Assembly (NCBI RefSeq): GCF_900091725.1
Contig: NZ_FMBW01000064.1
Coordinates: forward strand, 124,001-188,000
DNA from: Streptomyces sp. DvalAA-43
GTDB lineage: Bacteria; Actinomycetota; Actinomycetes; Streptomycetales; Streptomycetaceae
Length of the DNA stretch: 64,000 bases
Direction: 5' to 3'
In this document: positions 15,454 to 22,956 of the stretch, in pieces
How positions within the stretch are numbered: position 1 is the first letter of the stretch
Layout of the letters: each line of letters begins with the position of its first letter
The notes under the pieces: generated by a model
The model's database searches: none
Seen by the model: only the letters and a program-made list of their open reading frames with translations
Told to the model about the DNA's origin: nothing
Position numbers and translations under genes: made by a program

Positions 15454-17078
15454 GCGCGCTGCTGACCGTCGAGAACCTCGATGTGCGCTTCGGGCCGCGG
15501 CGCGGTGGAGCGGGGGCGGCCCCGGTCCATGCCGTGCGGGACGTCAGCTTCTCCGTCGCCGCGGGCGAATGCCTGGCCCTGGTCGGGGAGTCGGGCTCCG
15601 GCAAGAGCACGGTGGCGCGTGCCCTGCTCGGGCTCGCCGGTGCCGGGGCGCGGACGAGTGCGCGGACCCTGCGGGTGGACGGGCGGGACGTGACCGGGTT
15701 CGGGGCGCGCGAATGGCGCTCCGTGCGGGGCCGGGTCGTCGGGCTGGTCGCCCAGGACGCGCTGGTGTCGCTGGACCCGCTGCGCCGGATCGGGGCCGAG
15801 ATCGCGGAACCGATGCGGCTGCACGGTACGGCGGAGCGGTCGCGGATCGGTGCGCGGGTCGTCGAGTTGCTGCGCCGGGTGGGCGTCCCCGATCCGGAGG
15901 CTCGGGCGACGCAGTATCCGCATGAGCTCTCCGGAGGGCTGCGGCAGCGGGCCCTGATCGCCTCGGCGCTGGCCGCCGGCCCCCGGCTGCTGATCGCGGA
16001 CGAGCCGACCACCGCCCTCGATGTGACCGTGCAGGCGCAGATCCTCGATCTGCTCGCCACGGCGAAGGAGGACGGCACGGGGCTGCTGCTGATCAGTCAC
16101 GACCTCGGTGTCGTGGCGCGGATCGCGGACCGCACGGCGGTGCTGAGACGGGGCGAGGTCGTGGAGACGGGGCCGACGCCCGCACTGCTCGCCGCGCCCC
16201 GGCACCCGTACTCCCGCGCCCTGGTGGCGGCGTCCGTGCTGCGTTCCCCGCCGCGCGCCCCGAAGCGGACCGGGACCGTGCTGGAGGTGGACGCGGTGTC
16301 GCTGTCGTACGGGGCGCGCACGGCGGTCCGCGAGGTCTCCTTCACACTGCGCGCGGGTGAAACGGTCGGGCTGGTCGGTGAGTCGGGCTCCGGCAAGAGC
16401 ACCGTGGCCCGGCTCGCGACCGGTCTGCTGCGACCGCACTCCGGCACCGTGCGGCTGGACGGCGAGCCGTGGTCCGAGCTGCCCGAACGCCTGCGGCGGC
16501 CGCGCCGGGCCCGGATCCAGCTGATCCACCAGGACCCGTACAGCGCCTTCGATCCGCGCTTCACGGTGTCCCGGATCATCGCCGAGGGCATCCCGCGCCA
16601 CGAGGACCGGGCCGCCCGCACCCGCGAACTCCTGGGCCTGGTGGGTCTCGGCCCCGAACATCTGCACCGCCGCCCCGACCAGCTCTCCGGCGGCCAGCGC
16701 CAACGCGTCGCCATCGCCCGTGCCCTGGCCCCGTCCCCCGGCGTCCTGGTGTGCGACGAGCCGGTCTCGGCACTCGACGCCTCGGTGCGGGCACAGGTCC
16801 TGGATCTGCTGGACGACGTCCAGCAGCGCCTGGGCACGGCCCTGTTGTTCGTCTCGCACGATCTGTCGGTGATCCGGCGGATCAGCGACCGGGTCCTGGT
16901 GATGAAGGACGCGGAGGTGGTGGAGGAGGGCACGGCCGAGGAGGTGTTCGACGCACCGCGGCACCCGTACACGAAGTCGCTGCTCGCGGCCGCCCTCACG
17001 GCCGGTACGGATGCCGCCCCTCCCGGAGTGCCTACGCGTCCCGGTACGCCTCCAGCAGCCGCAGCCAGACCTCGCTGA
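15450..17078 (+). CDS. Fused double ATPase of the Opp-type ABC transporter
   Basis: A 542-residue protein with two complete ABC ATPase domains, equivalent to OppD and OppF fused. Walker A GESGSGKST occurs at 46-54 and again near 310. Signature motifs are LSGGLRQR (about 159) and LSGGQRQR (about 412). Walker B LLIADEPTTALD and VLVCDEPVSALD follow the signatures. The start ATG at 15450 overlaps the permease stop. The last 47 bases overlap the convergent flavoprotein gene, so the tail after GTDAAPPG is probably unstructured read-through of antisense codons. Confidence 0.88.
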   Translation: MSALLTVENLDVRFGPRRGGAGAAPVHAVRDVSFSVAAGECLALVGESGSGKSTVARALLGLAGAGARTSARTLRVDGRDVTGFGAREWRSVRGRVVGLVAQDALVSLDPLRRIGAEIAEPMRLHGTAERSRIGARVVELLRRVGVPDPEARATQYPHELSGGLRQRALIASALAAGPRLLIADEPTTALDVTVQAQILDLLATAKEDGTGLLLISHDLGVVARIADRTAVLRRGEVVETGPTPALLAAPRHPYSRALVAASVLRSPPRAPKRTGTVLEVDAVSLSYGARTAVREVSFTLRAGETVGLVGESGSGKSTVARLATGLLRPHSGTVRLDGEPWSELPERLRRPRRARIQLIHQDPYSAFDPRFTVSRIIAEGIPRHEDRAARTRELLGLVGLGPEHLHRRPDQLSGGQRQRVAIARALAPSPGVLVCDEPVSALDASVRAQVLDLLDDVQQRLGTALLFVSHDLSVIRRISDRVLVMKDAEVVEEGTAEEVFDAPRHPYTKSLLAAALTAGTDAAPPGVPTRPGTPPAAAARPR

Positions 17079-18474
17079 TCGTCGGGTACGCGGGGACGGC
17101 GTGCCAGAGCCGCTCGATGGGGACCTCGCCCGCGACCGCGATCGTCGCCGAGTGCAGCAGCTCGCCGATGCCCGGTCCGACGAAGGTGACGCCGAGCAGG
17201 ATCTCCCGGTCGAGGTCCACGATCATCCGGGCGCGGCCCCGGTAGCCGTCCGCGTACAGGCCGGAGCCGGCCACCGCGGCGAGGTCGTGGTCGACGGCGC
17301 GTACCCGGTGTCCGGCCTGCTCGGCCTCGGCGAGGGTGAGGCCGACCGAGGCGGCCTCCGGGTCGGTGAAGACGACCTGGGGGACGGCCGCGTGGTCGGC
17401 GGTGGCCGCGTGGGCGCCCCAGCGGTCGGTCTCCAGCAGCGGTACGCCGGCGGCGCGGGCGGCGATCGCGGCGCCCGCGATGCGCGCCTGGTACTTCCCC
17501 TGGTGGGTGAGGAGCGCCCGGTGGTTGACGTCCCCGACCGCGTAGAGCCAGCTGGTGCCCTCGACACGGCAGCTGTCGTCGACGGTGAGCCAGGAGCCGG
17601 ACGCCAGGCCCACCGTCTCCAGTCCGAGGTCGTCGGTGCGCGGGGCCCGTCCGGTGGCGAAGAGGATCTCGTCGGCCTCGACGTGCCCACCGCCCGCCAG
17701 CTCCACGGTGACCGGGCCGTCCGGGACCGCGCGCCATACGGCGGCGACCGAGACCCCGGTGCGGAGGTCGGTGCCCGCCTCGGTGAGGGCCTGACCGACC
17801 AGTTCGCCGGCGAAGGGCTCCATCTTCGGCAGGAGTCCCTTGCCGCGGATCAGCATCGTCACCCGGGCGCCGAGGGCCTGCCAGACGGTGGCCATCTCCA
17901 CCCCGACCACTCCGCCGCCGACGATCACGAGCCGGCCCGGCACCTTCTTGGCGCTGGTCGCCTCCCGGCTGGTCCAGGGGCGGGCCCCGTCGACGCCGGG
18001 GAGGTCGGGCACGACGGCGCGGCTGCCGGTGCAGACGGCGACGGCGTGGCGGGCGGTGAGCCGGTGCCCGGTGCCGTCGGGCGCGGTGACGGACACCGCC
18101 TTCACGCCGGTGAGTCTGCCCCGGCCGCGGTAGAGGTCCGCGCCGATGCCCTCCAGCCAGGCGACCTGGCCGTCGTCCTTCCAGTGCGATGCGTAGGTGT
18201 CGCGGTGGGCGAGGACCGCCGCGGTGTCCAGCGGCCCCTGGACGGCGTCGCTGAGGCCCGGGACGCGGCGGGCGTCGGCGCGGGCTACCACCGGGCGCAG
18301 CAGGGCCTTGCTGGGCATGCAGGCCCAGTAGGAGCATTCGCCGCCGACGAGTTCCGCCTCGACGACCGCGGCGCTCAGCCCGGCGGCCCGCGCCCGGTCG
18401 GCGACGTTCTCGCCCACCGGACCCGCTCCGATCACCACGACGTCGTACTCGGCGTTCTGGGAAGCATCTGTCAT
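17032..18474 (-). CDS. MerA/Lpd-like FAD-disulfide oxidoreductase
   Basis: A 480-residue class-I pyridine-nucleotide disulfide oxidoreductase. The FAD Rossmann motif is VVVIGAGPVGENVA, and the redox pair is GGECSYWACMPSK (Cys47, Cys52). A second dinucleotide site IVGGGVVGVEMA and YAVGDVNH follow. The C-terminus reads AYPTISEVW: the catalytic His of dihydrolipoyl dehydrogenases (HPTxxE) is Tyr here, as in mercuric reductases, but MerA's extra C-terminal Cys pair is absent. So it is neither a normal Lpd nor a normal MerA. The start at 18474 is preferred over an upstream GTG because the fold begins immediately after it. Divergent from the thioredoxin gene. Confidence 0.8.
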   Translation of the reverse strand: MTDASQNAEYDVVVIGAGPVGENVADRARAAGLSAAVVEAELVGGECSYWACMPSKALLRPVVARADARRVPGLSDAVQGPLDTAAVLAHRDTYASHWKDDGQVAWLEGIGADLYRGRGRLTGVKAVSVTAPDGTGHRLTARHAVAVCTGSRAVVPDLPGVDGARPWTSREATSAKKVPGRLVIVGGGVVGVEMATVWQALGARVTMLIRGKGLLPKMEPFAGELVGQALTEAGTDLRTGVSVAAVWRAVPDGPVTVELAGGGHVEADEILFATGRAPRTDDLGLETVGLASGSWLTVDDSCRVEGTSWLYAVGDVNHRALLTHQGKYQARIAGAAIAARAAGVPLLETDRWGAHAATADHAAVPQVVFTDPEAASVGLTLAEAEQAGHRVRAVDHDLAAVAGSGLYADGYRGRARMIVDLDREILLGVTFVGPGIGELLHSATIAVAGEVPIERLWHAVPAYPTISEVWLRLLEAYRDA

Positions 18475-18589
18475 GGGAACAGTCTGGTCGCGGGTGTGCG
18501 CGGCGGCCACATGGGCAGGCGGAATAGGGCAGGTGCAGGCACCGTTGTCCGGACAGGTCCGAGCGGGCACAGGAAGAGGTAACAAACAC

Positions 18590-18961
18590 ATGAGCACCGT
18601 TGAGCTCACCAAGGAAAACTTCGATCAGGTCGTCAGTGGGAACGACTTCGTCCTGATCGACTTCTGGGCTTCCTGGTGCGGCCCGTGCCGGCAGTTCGCG
18701 CCGGTCTACGACGCGGCTTCGGAGCGCCATGACGACCTGGTCTTCGCCAAGGTCGACACGGAGGCGCAGCAGGAGCTGGCGGCGGCCTTCGAGATCCGGT
18801 CCATTCCCACGCTGATGATCGTCCGGGAGAACGTGGCGGTGTTCGCGCAGCCCGGGGCGCTGCCGGAGGCGGCGCTTGAGGATGTGATCGGGCAGGCGAG
18901 GAAGCTGGACATGGACGAGGTCCGCAAGTCCATCGAGGAGCAGCAGAAGGGGCAGGAATAG
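18590..18961 (+). CDS. trxA: Thioredoxin
   Basis: A 123-residue cytoplasmic thioredoxin with the active site WASWCGPC (Cys30, Cys33), the cis-Pro region RSIPTLMI, and the usual beta-alpha fold length. It reduces protein disulfides and is recycled by thioredoxin reductase encoded elsewhere. AGGAAGAGG precedes the ATG by about ten bases. It is transcribed divergently from the MerA/Lpd-like flavoprotein across 115 bases, which may mean a shared redox response (inference). A perfect 17-bp hairpin terminates the gene. Streptomycetes have several thioredoxins, so the symbol marks the family only. Confidence 0.9.
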   Translation: MSTVELTKENFDQVVSGNDFVLIDFWASWCGPCRQFAPVYDAASERHDDLVFAKVDTEAQQELAAAFEIRSIPTLMIVRENVAVFAQPGALPEAALEDVIGQARKLDMDEVRKSIEEQQKGQE

Positions 18962-18983
18962 GGCCTGCGCGCTCCGTGTGGCG

Positions 18984-19021
18984 ACGGTGAGGGCCCGGCC
19001 GGTCGGCCGGGCCCTCACCGT
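18984..19021. terminator. Perfect 17-bp stem, 4-nt loop hairpin
   Basis: Arms 18984-19000 and 19005-19021 are perfectly complementary (core GAGGGCCCGGCC) around the loop GGTC. There is no T tract, as usual for Streptomyces terminators. It lies between trxA (+) and the convergent small gene ending at 19043, so it can serve both. Confidence 0.8.
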
Positions 19022-19042
19022 GTACGGGAGCGTGGGGCGGCT

Positions 19043-19330
19043 TCAGCTGTCGGCGCCGGTTGCGGTGTCCCGCTCCTTGACCCGGGCCGAGAGGCCGTAG
19101 GACAGCTCGGCTCCGTCGACCAGCAGGGCCTCGACCGAGCGTGTCGCGGGGTCGATGTCCGCGACGATGCCTTCGCCGGCGTACCGGGGGTAGCCGGATG
19201 CCCCCGTCTCGCCGGTGGCCGCCACCACCGCCGAGCGGATGGCGCCGCCGGACTCGGGGGCGTCGGTGGTGTCCTCGGCGAACCCGGGGACCAGCAGGAT
19301 CTCGTAACTCTGCGGATGGCTCATGGTCAT
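19043..19330 (-). CDS. Small hypothetical protein, possibly DUF6296-like
   Basis: A 95-residue (93 if ATG 19324 is used) soluble protein of unknown function. It begins MTMSHPQSYEILLVPG and contains SGYPRYAGEGIVADID, which resembles the short Streptomyces DUF6296-type proteins with a YELVFP start and GxPxYxDxxGIVxAEI centre. That similarity is from memory and weak. It is followed by the trx terminator and preceded by the LacI gene on the same strand, 83 bases away. Confidence 0.55.
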   Translation of the reverse strand: MTMSHPQSYEILLVPGFAEDTTDAPESGGAIRSAVVAATGETGASGYPRYAGEGIVADIDPATRSVEALLVDGAELSYGLSARVKERDTATGADS

Positions 19331-19413
19331 GACGCTAGGCAAGCGGCACGCGGTCCGCACGTTGCCGCGCTGCCGCACGGTGCGGCCCGGCCGTCGGGTC
19401 CGGCCCCGGCGCC

Positions 19414-20436
19414 TCAGGCGGACTCGCGCCGGACGGCCCTGACCCGCAGCAGGTCGTGGTGTTCCGGGGCGCCGCCGGGGTCCCGCACCAGCCGGTCCAC
19501 CAGGTCCGCCAGTGGCTGCGCCGTGGCCAGCTCCATACGTACGGTGCTGAGCCGGGGCCGCAGCAGCCTGCCCAGCATCAGGTCGTCGGCGCCGATCACG
19601 GCGGTCTCGCGGGGCACGTCGATGCCCGCGTCCTGAAGGGCCCGCATCAGGAGCATCGCGTAGTCGTCGTTGTAGGCGAACACGGCGTCGAGGTCCAGGG
19701 TGCGCCAGCGGGCGGCCAGCCGGGCTGCCGACTCCTCGTCGTACCGCAGCGCCAGCGGTTCCACCCGGGCCCCGTGGGGAAGGGCGGCCTGCCGGGCCCC
19801 GGTCAGCCGGGGTTCGGCGAACAGGCCGGGTCCGCGGTCCTCGGGCATGACCACACCGATGCGGCGCCGGCCGCTCTCCAGCAGATGTCCCACCGCGCAG
19901 GCGCCGACCTCCCGCTGGTCCATGACCAGTGCGTGGGCGCCCGGCACCGGCCGCGGGCCGAGGGTGATCACGGCCTTGGCCCCGGACCGCCGGAGCACGG
20001 ATATCCCGTTCGGGGTGAGGTCGATCGTGCCGGGAGCGATGACGGCGACCGGGCGGAGTTCGGCCCAGGCCCGGGGTGCGTCGTCGGGGTCCAGGCCGGT
20101 GCTGCCGTACTGGACGACGGTGTATTCGAGTCGGCGCAGCCCCGATTCCAGCTCGTGGAAGAAGCGGTGGTGGAGCGGGGAGGCCGGGAGGTTCACGGTG
20201 GGCAGCAGCACCATGCGGGTGTGTCCGGCGCGCAGGCTCCGGGCCGCGGCGTGCGGCACGTAGCCCAGTTCGGTGGCGGCCTCCCTGACCCGGCGACGAG
20301 TGGTGTCGCTGATCCGTACGGAGGCGTTGTTGTTCAGCACGTACGAGACGGTGGCCCTGGAGACCCCGGCGCGCCGTGCGACGTCGGCGCTGGTGGGGAC
20401 GGGGCGTTCGGTGGGCTGGTTCGGTAACTGGCTCAT
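19414..20436 (-). CDS. LacI-family transcriptional regulator
   Basis: A 340-residue LacI/PurR-type repressor. The N-terminal HTH is TSADVARRAGVSRATVSYVLNN (about 15-36), followed by the hinge helix region YVPHAAARSLRAG and a periplasmic-binding-like domain with YNDDYAMLLMRALQDAG and the family-typical VIGADDLMLGRLLRPRLSTVRM. It normally binds a sugar or nucleoside effector. No sugar gene is adjacent; its divergent neighbour 49 bases away is the NfeD-flotillin pair. Start ATG at 20436. Its target may be its own promoter, the flotillin operon, or a distant gene. Confidence 0.87.
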   Translation of the reverse strand: MSQLPNQPTERPVPTSADVARRAGVSRATVSYVLNNNASVRISDTTRRRVREAATELGYVPHAAARSLRAGHTRMVLLPTVNLPASPLHHRFFHELESGLRRLEYTVVQYGSTGLDPDDAPRAWAELRPVAVIAPGTIDLTPNGISVLRRSGAKAVITLGPRPVPGAHALVMDQREVGACAVGHLLESGRRRIGVVMPEDRGPGLFAEPRLTGARQAALPHGARVEPLALRYDEESAARLAARWRTLDLDAVFAYNDDYAMLLMRALQDAGIDVPRETAVIGADDLMLGRLLRPRLSTVRMELATAQPLADLVDRLVRDPGGAPEHHDLLRVRAVRRESA

Positions 20437-20485
20437 GGCGTCGGGCAGTCTTCCAGACCCGTGGTGCGTGGGTACGCTCCGGGGC

Positions 20486-20704
20486 ATGGATGAATCCTCG
20501 ATGGTGGGGCTGCTCGGCCGGGTGACCGGAACGGTGGGGCCGGGGCTGGTCGGCGAGGTGATGGTACGGATCCGGGGCGGCGCCGAGCACTTTCTCGCGC
20601 ATCCGGCCTCGGCGCGGGAGCGCATCGAGGTGGGCACGGTGGTGACGGTGATCGAGCATCTGCCGCCGCGCACGGTCTATGTGGCTCCCGCGTACGGGAG
20701 TTGA
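20486..20704 (+). CDS. Short NfeD-like OB-fold protein
   Basis: A 72-residue protein matching the C-terminal OB domain of NfeD: LLGRVTGTVGPGLVGEVMVRIRGG, then IEVGTVVTVIEHLPPRTVYVAPAY. It has no membrane segment, unlike full NfeD, so it resembles a stand-alone NfeD1-type domain. NfeD genes are characteristically paired with flotillin/SPFH genes, and the flotillin gene follows 138 bases downstream, which supports the call. Function in the family is membrane microdomain organisation with the flotillin; mechanism is poorly known. Confidence 0.75.
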   Translation: MDESSMVGLLGRVTGTVGPGLVGEVMVRIRGGAEHFLAHPASARERIEVGTVVTVIEHLPPRTVYVAPAYGS

Positions 20705-20719
20705 GGCCCGCGCGCGGGC

Positions 20720-20745
20720 TTCTTGACGGCATTCGTCGTCAAGAA
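20720..20745. promoter_or_regulatory. 9-bp inverted repeat between nfeD-like and flotillin genes
   Basis: TTCTTGACG (20720-20728) and its exact complement CGTCAAGAA (20737-20745) flank the 8-base loop GCATTCGT. The arms are AT-richer than the surroundings and lack the GC-rich stem of a terminator. A dyad like this could be an operator or an attenuator controlling flotillin separately from the NfeD-like gene. Confidence 0.5.
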
Positions 20746-20841
20746 TTCGGCAAGGATCCGCACGCGTCTTCTGCACCGTCGCGAGCAGGAGAAGACTCCC
20801 GTGTCCAGCGGCGCCGGCGGGGTGCCGCGATAAGGGGGCGC

Positions 20842-22353
20842 ATGCCGATGGTCATCGGCGTCACGGCGGGTCTCGTACTCGCCGCCATCATGGTGCTGTT
20901 CGGTCTGTTCAAACTGATGTGGCGGGTGGCCGAGCCGAACGAGGCACTGGTCATCTCGGGGTCCAAGCACCGGACCGAGGGCCTGGGGCAGGGCATGGGG
21001 TTCCGGATCGTCACCGGTCACGGCACTCTCGTCCTGCCCGGGGTCCAGGCGGTGCGGAAGATGTCACTCGATCTCAACGAGACCGAGCTGTCCGTCGACT
21101 GCGTCACGCATCAGGGGATTCCCCTGCGGGTGCGGGGCGTCGTCATCTTCAAGGTGGGCGACGACTTCGTGTCGATCGCCAACGCGGCCCGCCGTTTCCT
21201 CGATCAGCAGAAGCTGATGGCGGAGCGGGTGCACAACGTCTTCGCGGGTCATCTGCGGTCCATCGTGGGCGGGTTGACGGTCGAGGACATGATCCGGGAC
21301 CGGGAGAAGCTCACCGGGCAGACCCGGGCCGCGTGCGGTACCGAGATGGAGAAGCTCGGGCTCATCGTCGACTCGCTCCAGATCCATGAGATCGAGGACC
21401 CGACGGGCTACATCAAGAACCTGGCGATGCCGCACGCGGCGGCCGTGCAGCGGGACGCCCGGATCGCGCAGGCCGAGGCCAACCGGCTGGCCACCGAGGC
21501 GGAGCAGCAGGCCGCCGCCCGGATGTCGGAGGCGACCCGGGACAGCGAGATCCTCCAGGCCGGGTACCAGGCCGAGCGCGACAAGGCGGCGGCGAGCTCC
21601 CGGCAGGCGGGTCCGCTGGCCGACGCGGCGGCCCGGCAGGAGGTCGTGGTCCAGGAGACCAGGGTCGCCGAACTGGAGGCCCAGCGGCGCGAGCAGCAGC
21701 TCCAGGCCGATGTGCGCAAGCCCGCGGACGCCCAGGCGTACGAGAAGCGCACGCTGGCCGAGGGTGAGCGCGATGCCCGGATCTCGGCCGCCGAGGCGAA
21801 GGCGCGGGAGACGGAGCTCGCCGCGGTCGCGGAGGCCAACCGGGTGAAGACGGCGGCACTCGCCGAGGCCGAGGCGACGAAGGCACGCGGCGCCGCCTCC
21901 GCGACGGCGACCCGGGCGACGGGCGAGGCGGAAGCCGCCGCCGCCCACGCCAAGGGGCTGGCGCTGGCGGAGTCGGCCCGCGCCAAGGGTCTCGCCGAGG
22001 CGGAGGCCATCAAGGCGCGGGCCGCGGCCCTGGCGGAGAATCAGGAGGCGGTCGTCGCCCAGCAGCTGGCCGAGAAGTGGCCGGAGATCGTGCAGGCGGG
22101 CGCGGGGGCCTTCGGCAGTGTCGACCACATGGTGCTGCTGAACGGGGCCGACGGCATGTCGGACATGTTCGCGAAGGCGCTGACCATGGGCGGCACGGGC
22201 CTGGGGCTGGCCCGGCAGCTGCTGGCGACGATGGGTCAGGGCGGCCCGGCGGAACCCGCGCCGCGGGTGAACGGAGTGGCACCGGCCACCCCGCCACCGT
22301 CGCGCGAGCGGATTCCGGTGACGGACGATCAGGAGGGCGGCTCGTCCTCCTGA
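20842..22353 (+). CDS. floT: Flotillin/SPFH-domain membrane scaffold
   Basis: A 503-residue flotillin. It has an N-terminal membrane segment (VIGVTAGLVLAAIMVLFGLF), a band-7/SPFH domain (about 35-200, with EPNEALVISGSKHR and VHNVFAGHLRSIVGGLTVEDMI), and a long Ala/Glu-rich coiled coil (about 210-420) typical of flotillins. The C-terminus ends in a Pro-rich tail. It organises membrane microdomains and is inner-face anchored. Start ATG at 20842 follows an AAGGGGG RBS; the open frame upstream lacks hydrophobic or domain features. Paired with the NfeD-like gene, as in Bacillus yuaFG. Confidence 0.88.
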   Translation: MPMVIGVTAGLVLAAIMVLFGLFKLMWRVAEPNEALVISGSKHRTEGLGQGMGFRIVTGHGTLVLPGVQAVRKMSLDLNETELSVDCVTHQGIPLRVRGVVIFKVGDDFVSIANAARRFLDQQKLMAERVHNVFAGHLRSIVGGLTVEDMIRDREKLTGQTRAACGTEMEKLGLIVDSLQIHEIEDPTGYIKNLAMPHAAAVQRDARIAQAEANRLATEAEQQAAARMSEATRDSEILQAGYQAERDKAAASSRQAGPLADAAARQEVVVQETRVAELEAQRREQQLQADVRKPADAQAYEKRTLAEGERDARISAAEAKARETELAAVAEANRVKTAALAEAEATKARGAASATATRATGEAEAAAAHAKGLALAESARAKGLAEAEAIKARAAALAENQEAVVAQQLAEKWPEIVQAGAGAFGSVDHMVLLNGADGMSDMFAKALTMGGTGLGLARQLLATMGQGGPAEPAPRVNGVAPATPPPSRERIPVTDDQEGGSSS

Positions 22354-22367
22354 CCGGTCCGGACGGC

Positions 22368-22405
22368 GGCCGGTGCGCACCCCTCGTCCGGGGCGGGCAC
22401 CGGCC
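22368..22405 (+). terminator. Compound hairpin after the flotillin gene
   Basis: Arms GGCCGGTGC (22368-22376) and GCACCGGCC (22397-22405) are exact complements; the 20-base loop contains a second small GC hairpin. It lies 14 bases after the flotillin stop. Confidence 0.6.
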
Positions 22406-22446
22406 CCGCTCCACGGAATCGGCCGGACAGGTCCTACGGTGTGGGG

Positions 22447-22914
22447 ATGACCATCCAGCACCGTGAACAGAGCATCGACCACTCGGCGGACTTCCCGGGC
22501 CGCTCCGGCCCGACCGCCACCGCGGAGGCCGACCCGCGCGACGTGGGGCCGGTCCGCACCGCGTACGCCCCCGACCGGGACGGCGACCCCGACCCCGGGG
22601 AGATCGTCTGGACGTGGGTGCCGTTCGAGGAGAACGACGGGCGCGGCAAGGACCGGCCGGTCCTGGTGGTGGCGCGCGAGGCGGCGGGCACGCTGCTCGC
22701 CGTGCAGCTCTCCAGCAAGCGGCACGACCAGGACCGCGAGTGGGTGGCGCTCGGGGCCGGTCCCTGGGACAGCTCCGGCCGTCCGTCGTGGGTCGATCTG
22801 GACCGGGTGCTGCGGCTGCACGAGGACGGGATGCGGCGTGAGGCGTGCGCGCTGGACCGGGACAGGTTCGACCTGGTCGCCGACCGGCTGCGGGAGCTCT
22901 ACGACTGGCGGTAA
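22447..22914 (+). CDS. PemK/MazF-like protein without an antitoxin partner
   Basis: A 155-residue protein. After a charged, disordered N-terminal 45 residues it carries a PemK/MazF-type barrel pattern: PGEIVWTWVPFEENDGRGKDRPVLVVAREA, then LLAVQLSSKRHD and WVDLDRVLRLHED. MazF members are mRNA endoribonucleases, but this actinomycete group is divergent and activity is unproven. No antitoxin gene lies next to it. TACGGT at 22435-22440 sits six bases before the ATG, fitting a leaderless transcript. The same frame also has a GTG at 22441, too close to that -10. Confidence 0.7.
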   Translation: MTIQHREQSIDHSADFPGRSGPTATAEADPRDVGPVRTAYAPDRDGDPDPGEIVWTWVPFEENDGRGKDRPVLVVAREAAGTLLAVQLSSKRHDQDREWVALGAGPWDSSGRPSWVDLDRVLRLHEDGMRREACALDRDRFDLVADRLRELYDWR

Positions 22915-22922
22915 CGGCTCGG

Positions 22923-22956
22923 CCCGACCGAGTCCGGCCGGGCCGGTCAGGTCGGG
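22923..22956. terminator. Hairpin between convergent PemK-like and PARG-like genes
   Basis: CCCGACC (22923-22929) pairs with GGTCGGG (22950-22956), enclosing an inner CCGGCC/GGCCGG dyad. The right arm lies in the last codons of the minus-strand gene. It could end transcription from both sides. Confidence 0.45.

Noticed and set aside
16097..19018. A 973-codon minus-strand open frame across the ATPase, flavoprotein and thioredoxin genes
   Set aside because: Same kind of artefact; the flavoprotein in another frame of that strand has all its motifs.
22354..22446. Antitoxin gene for the PemK-like protein
   Set aside because: The 93 bases hold only a hairpin and a -10 element; no small open frame with an RBS.
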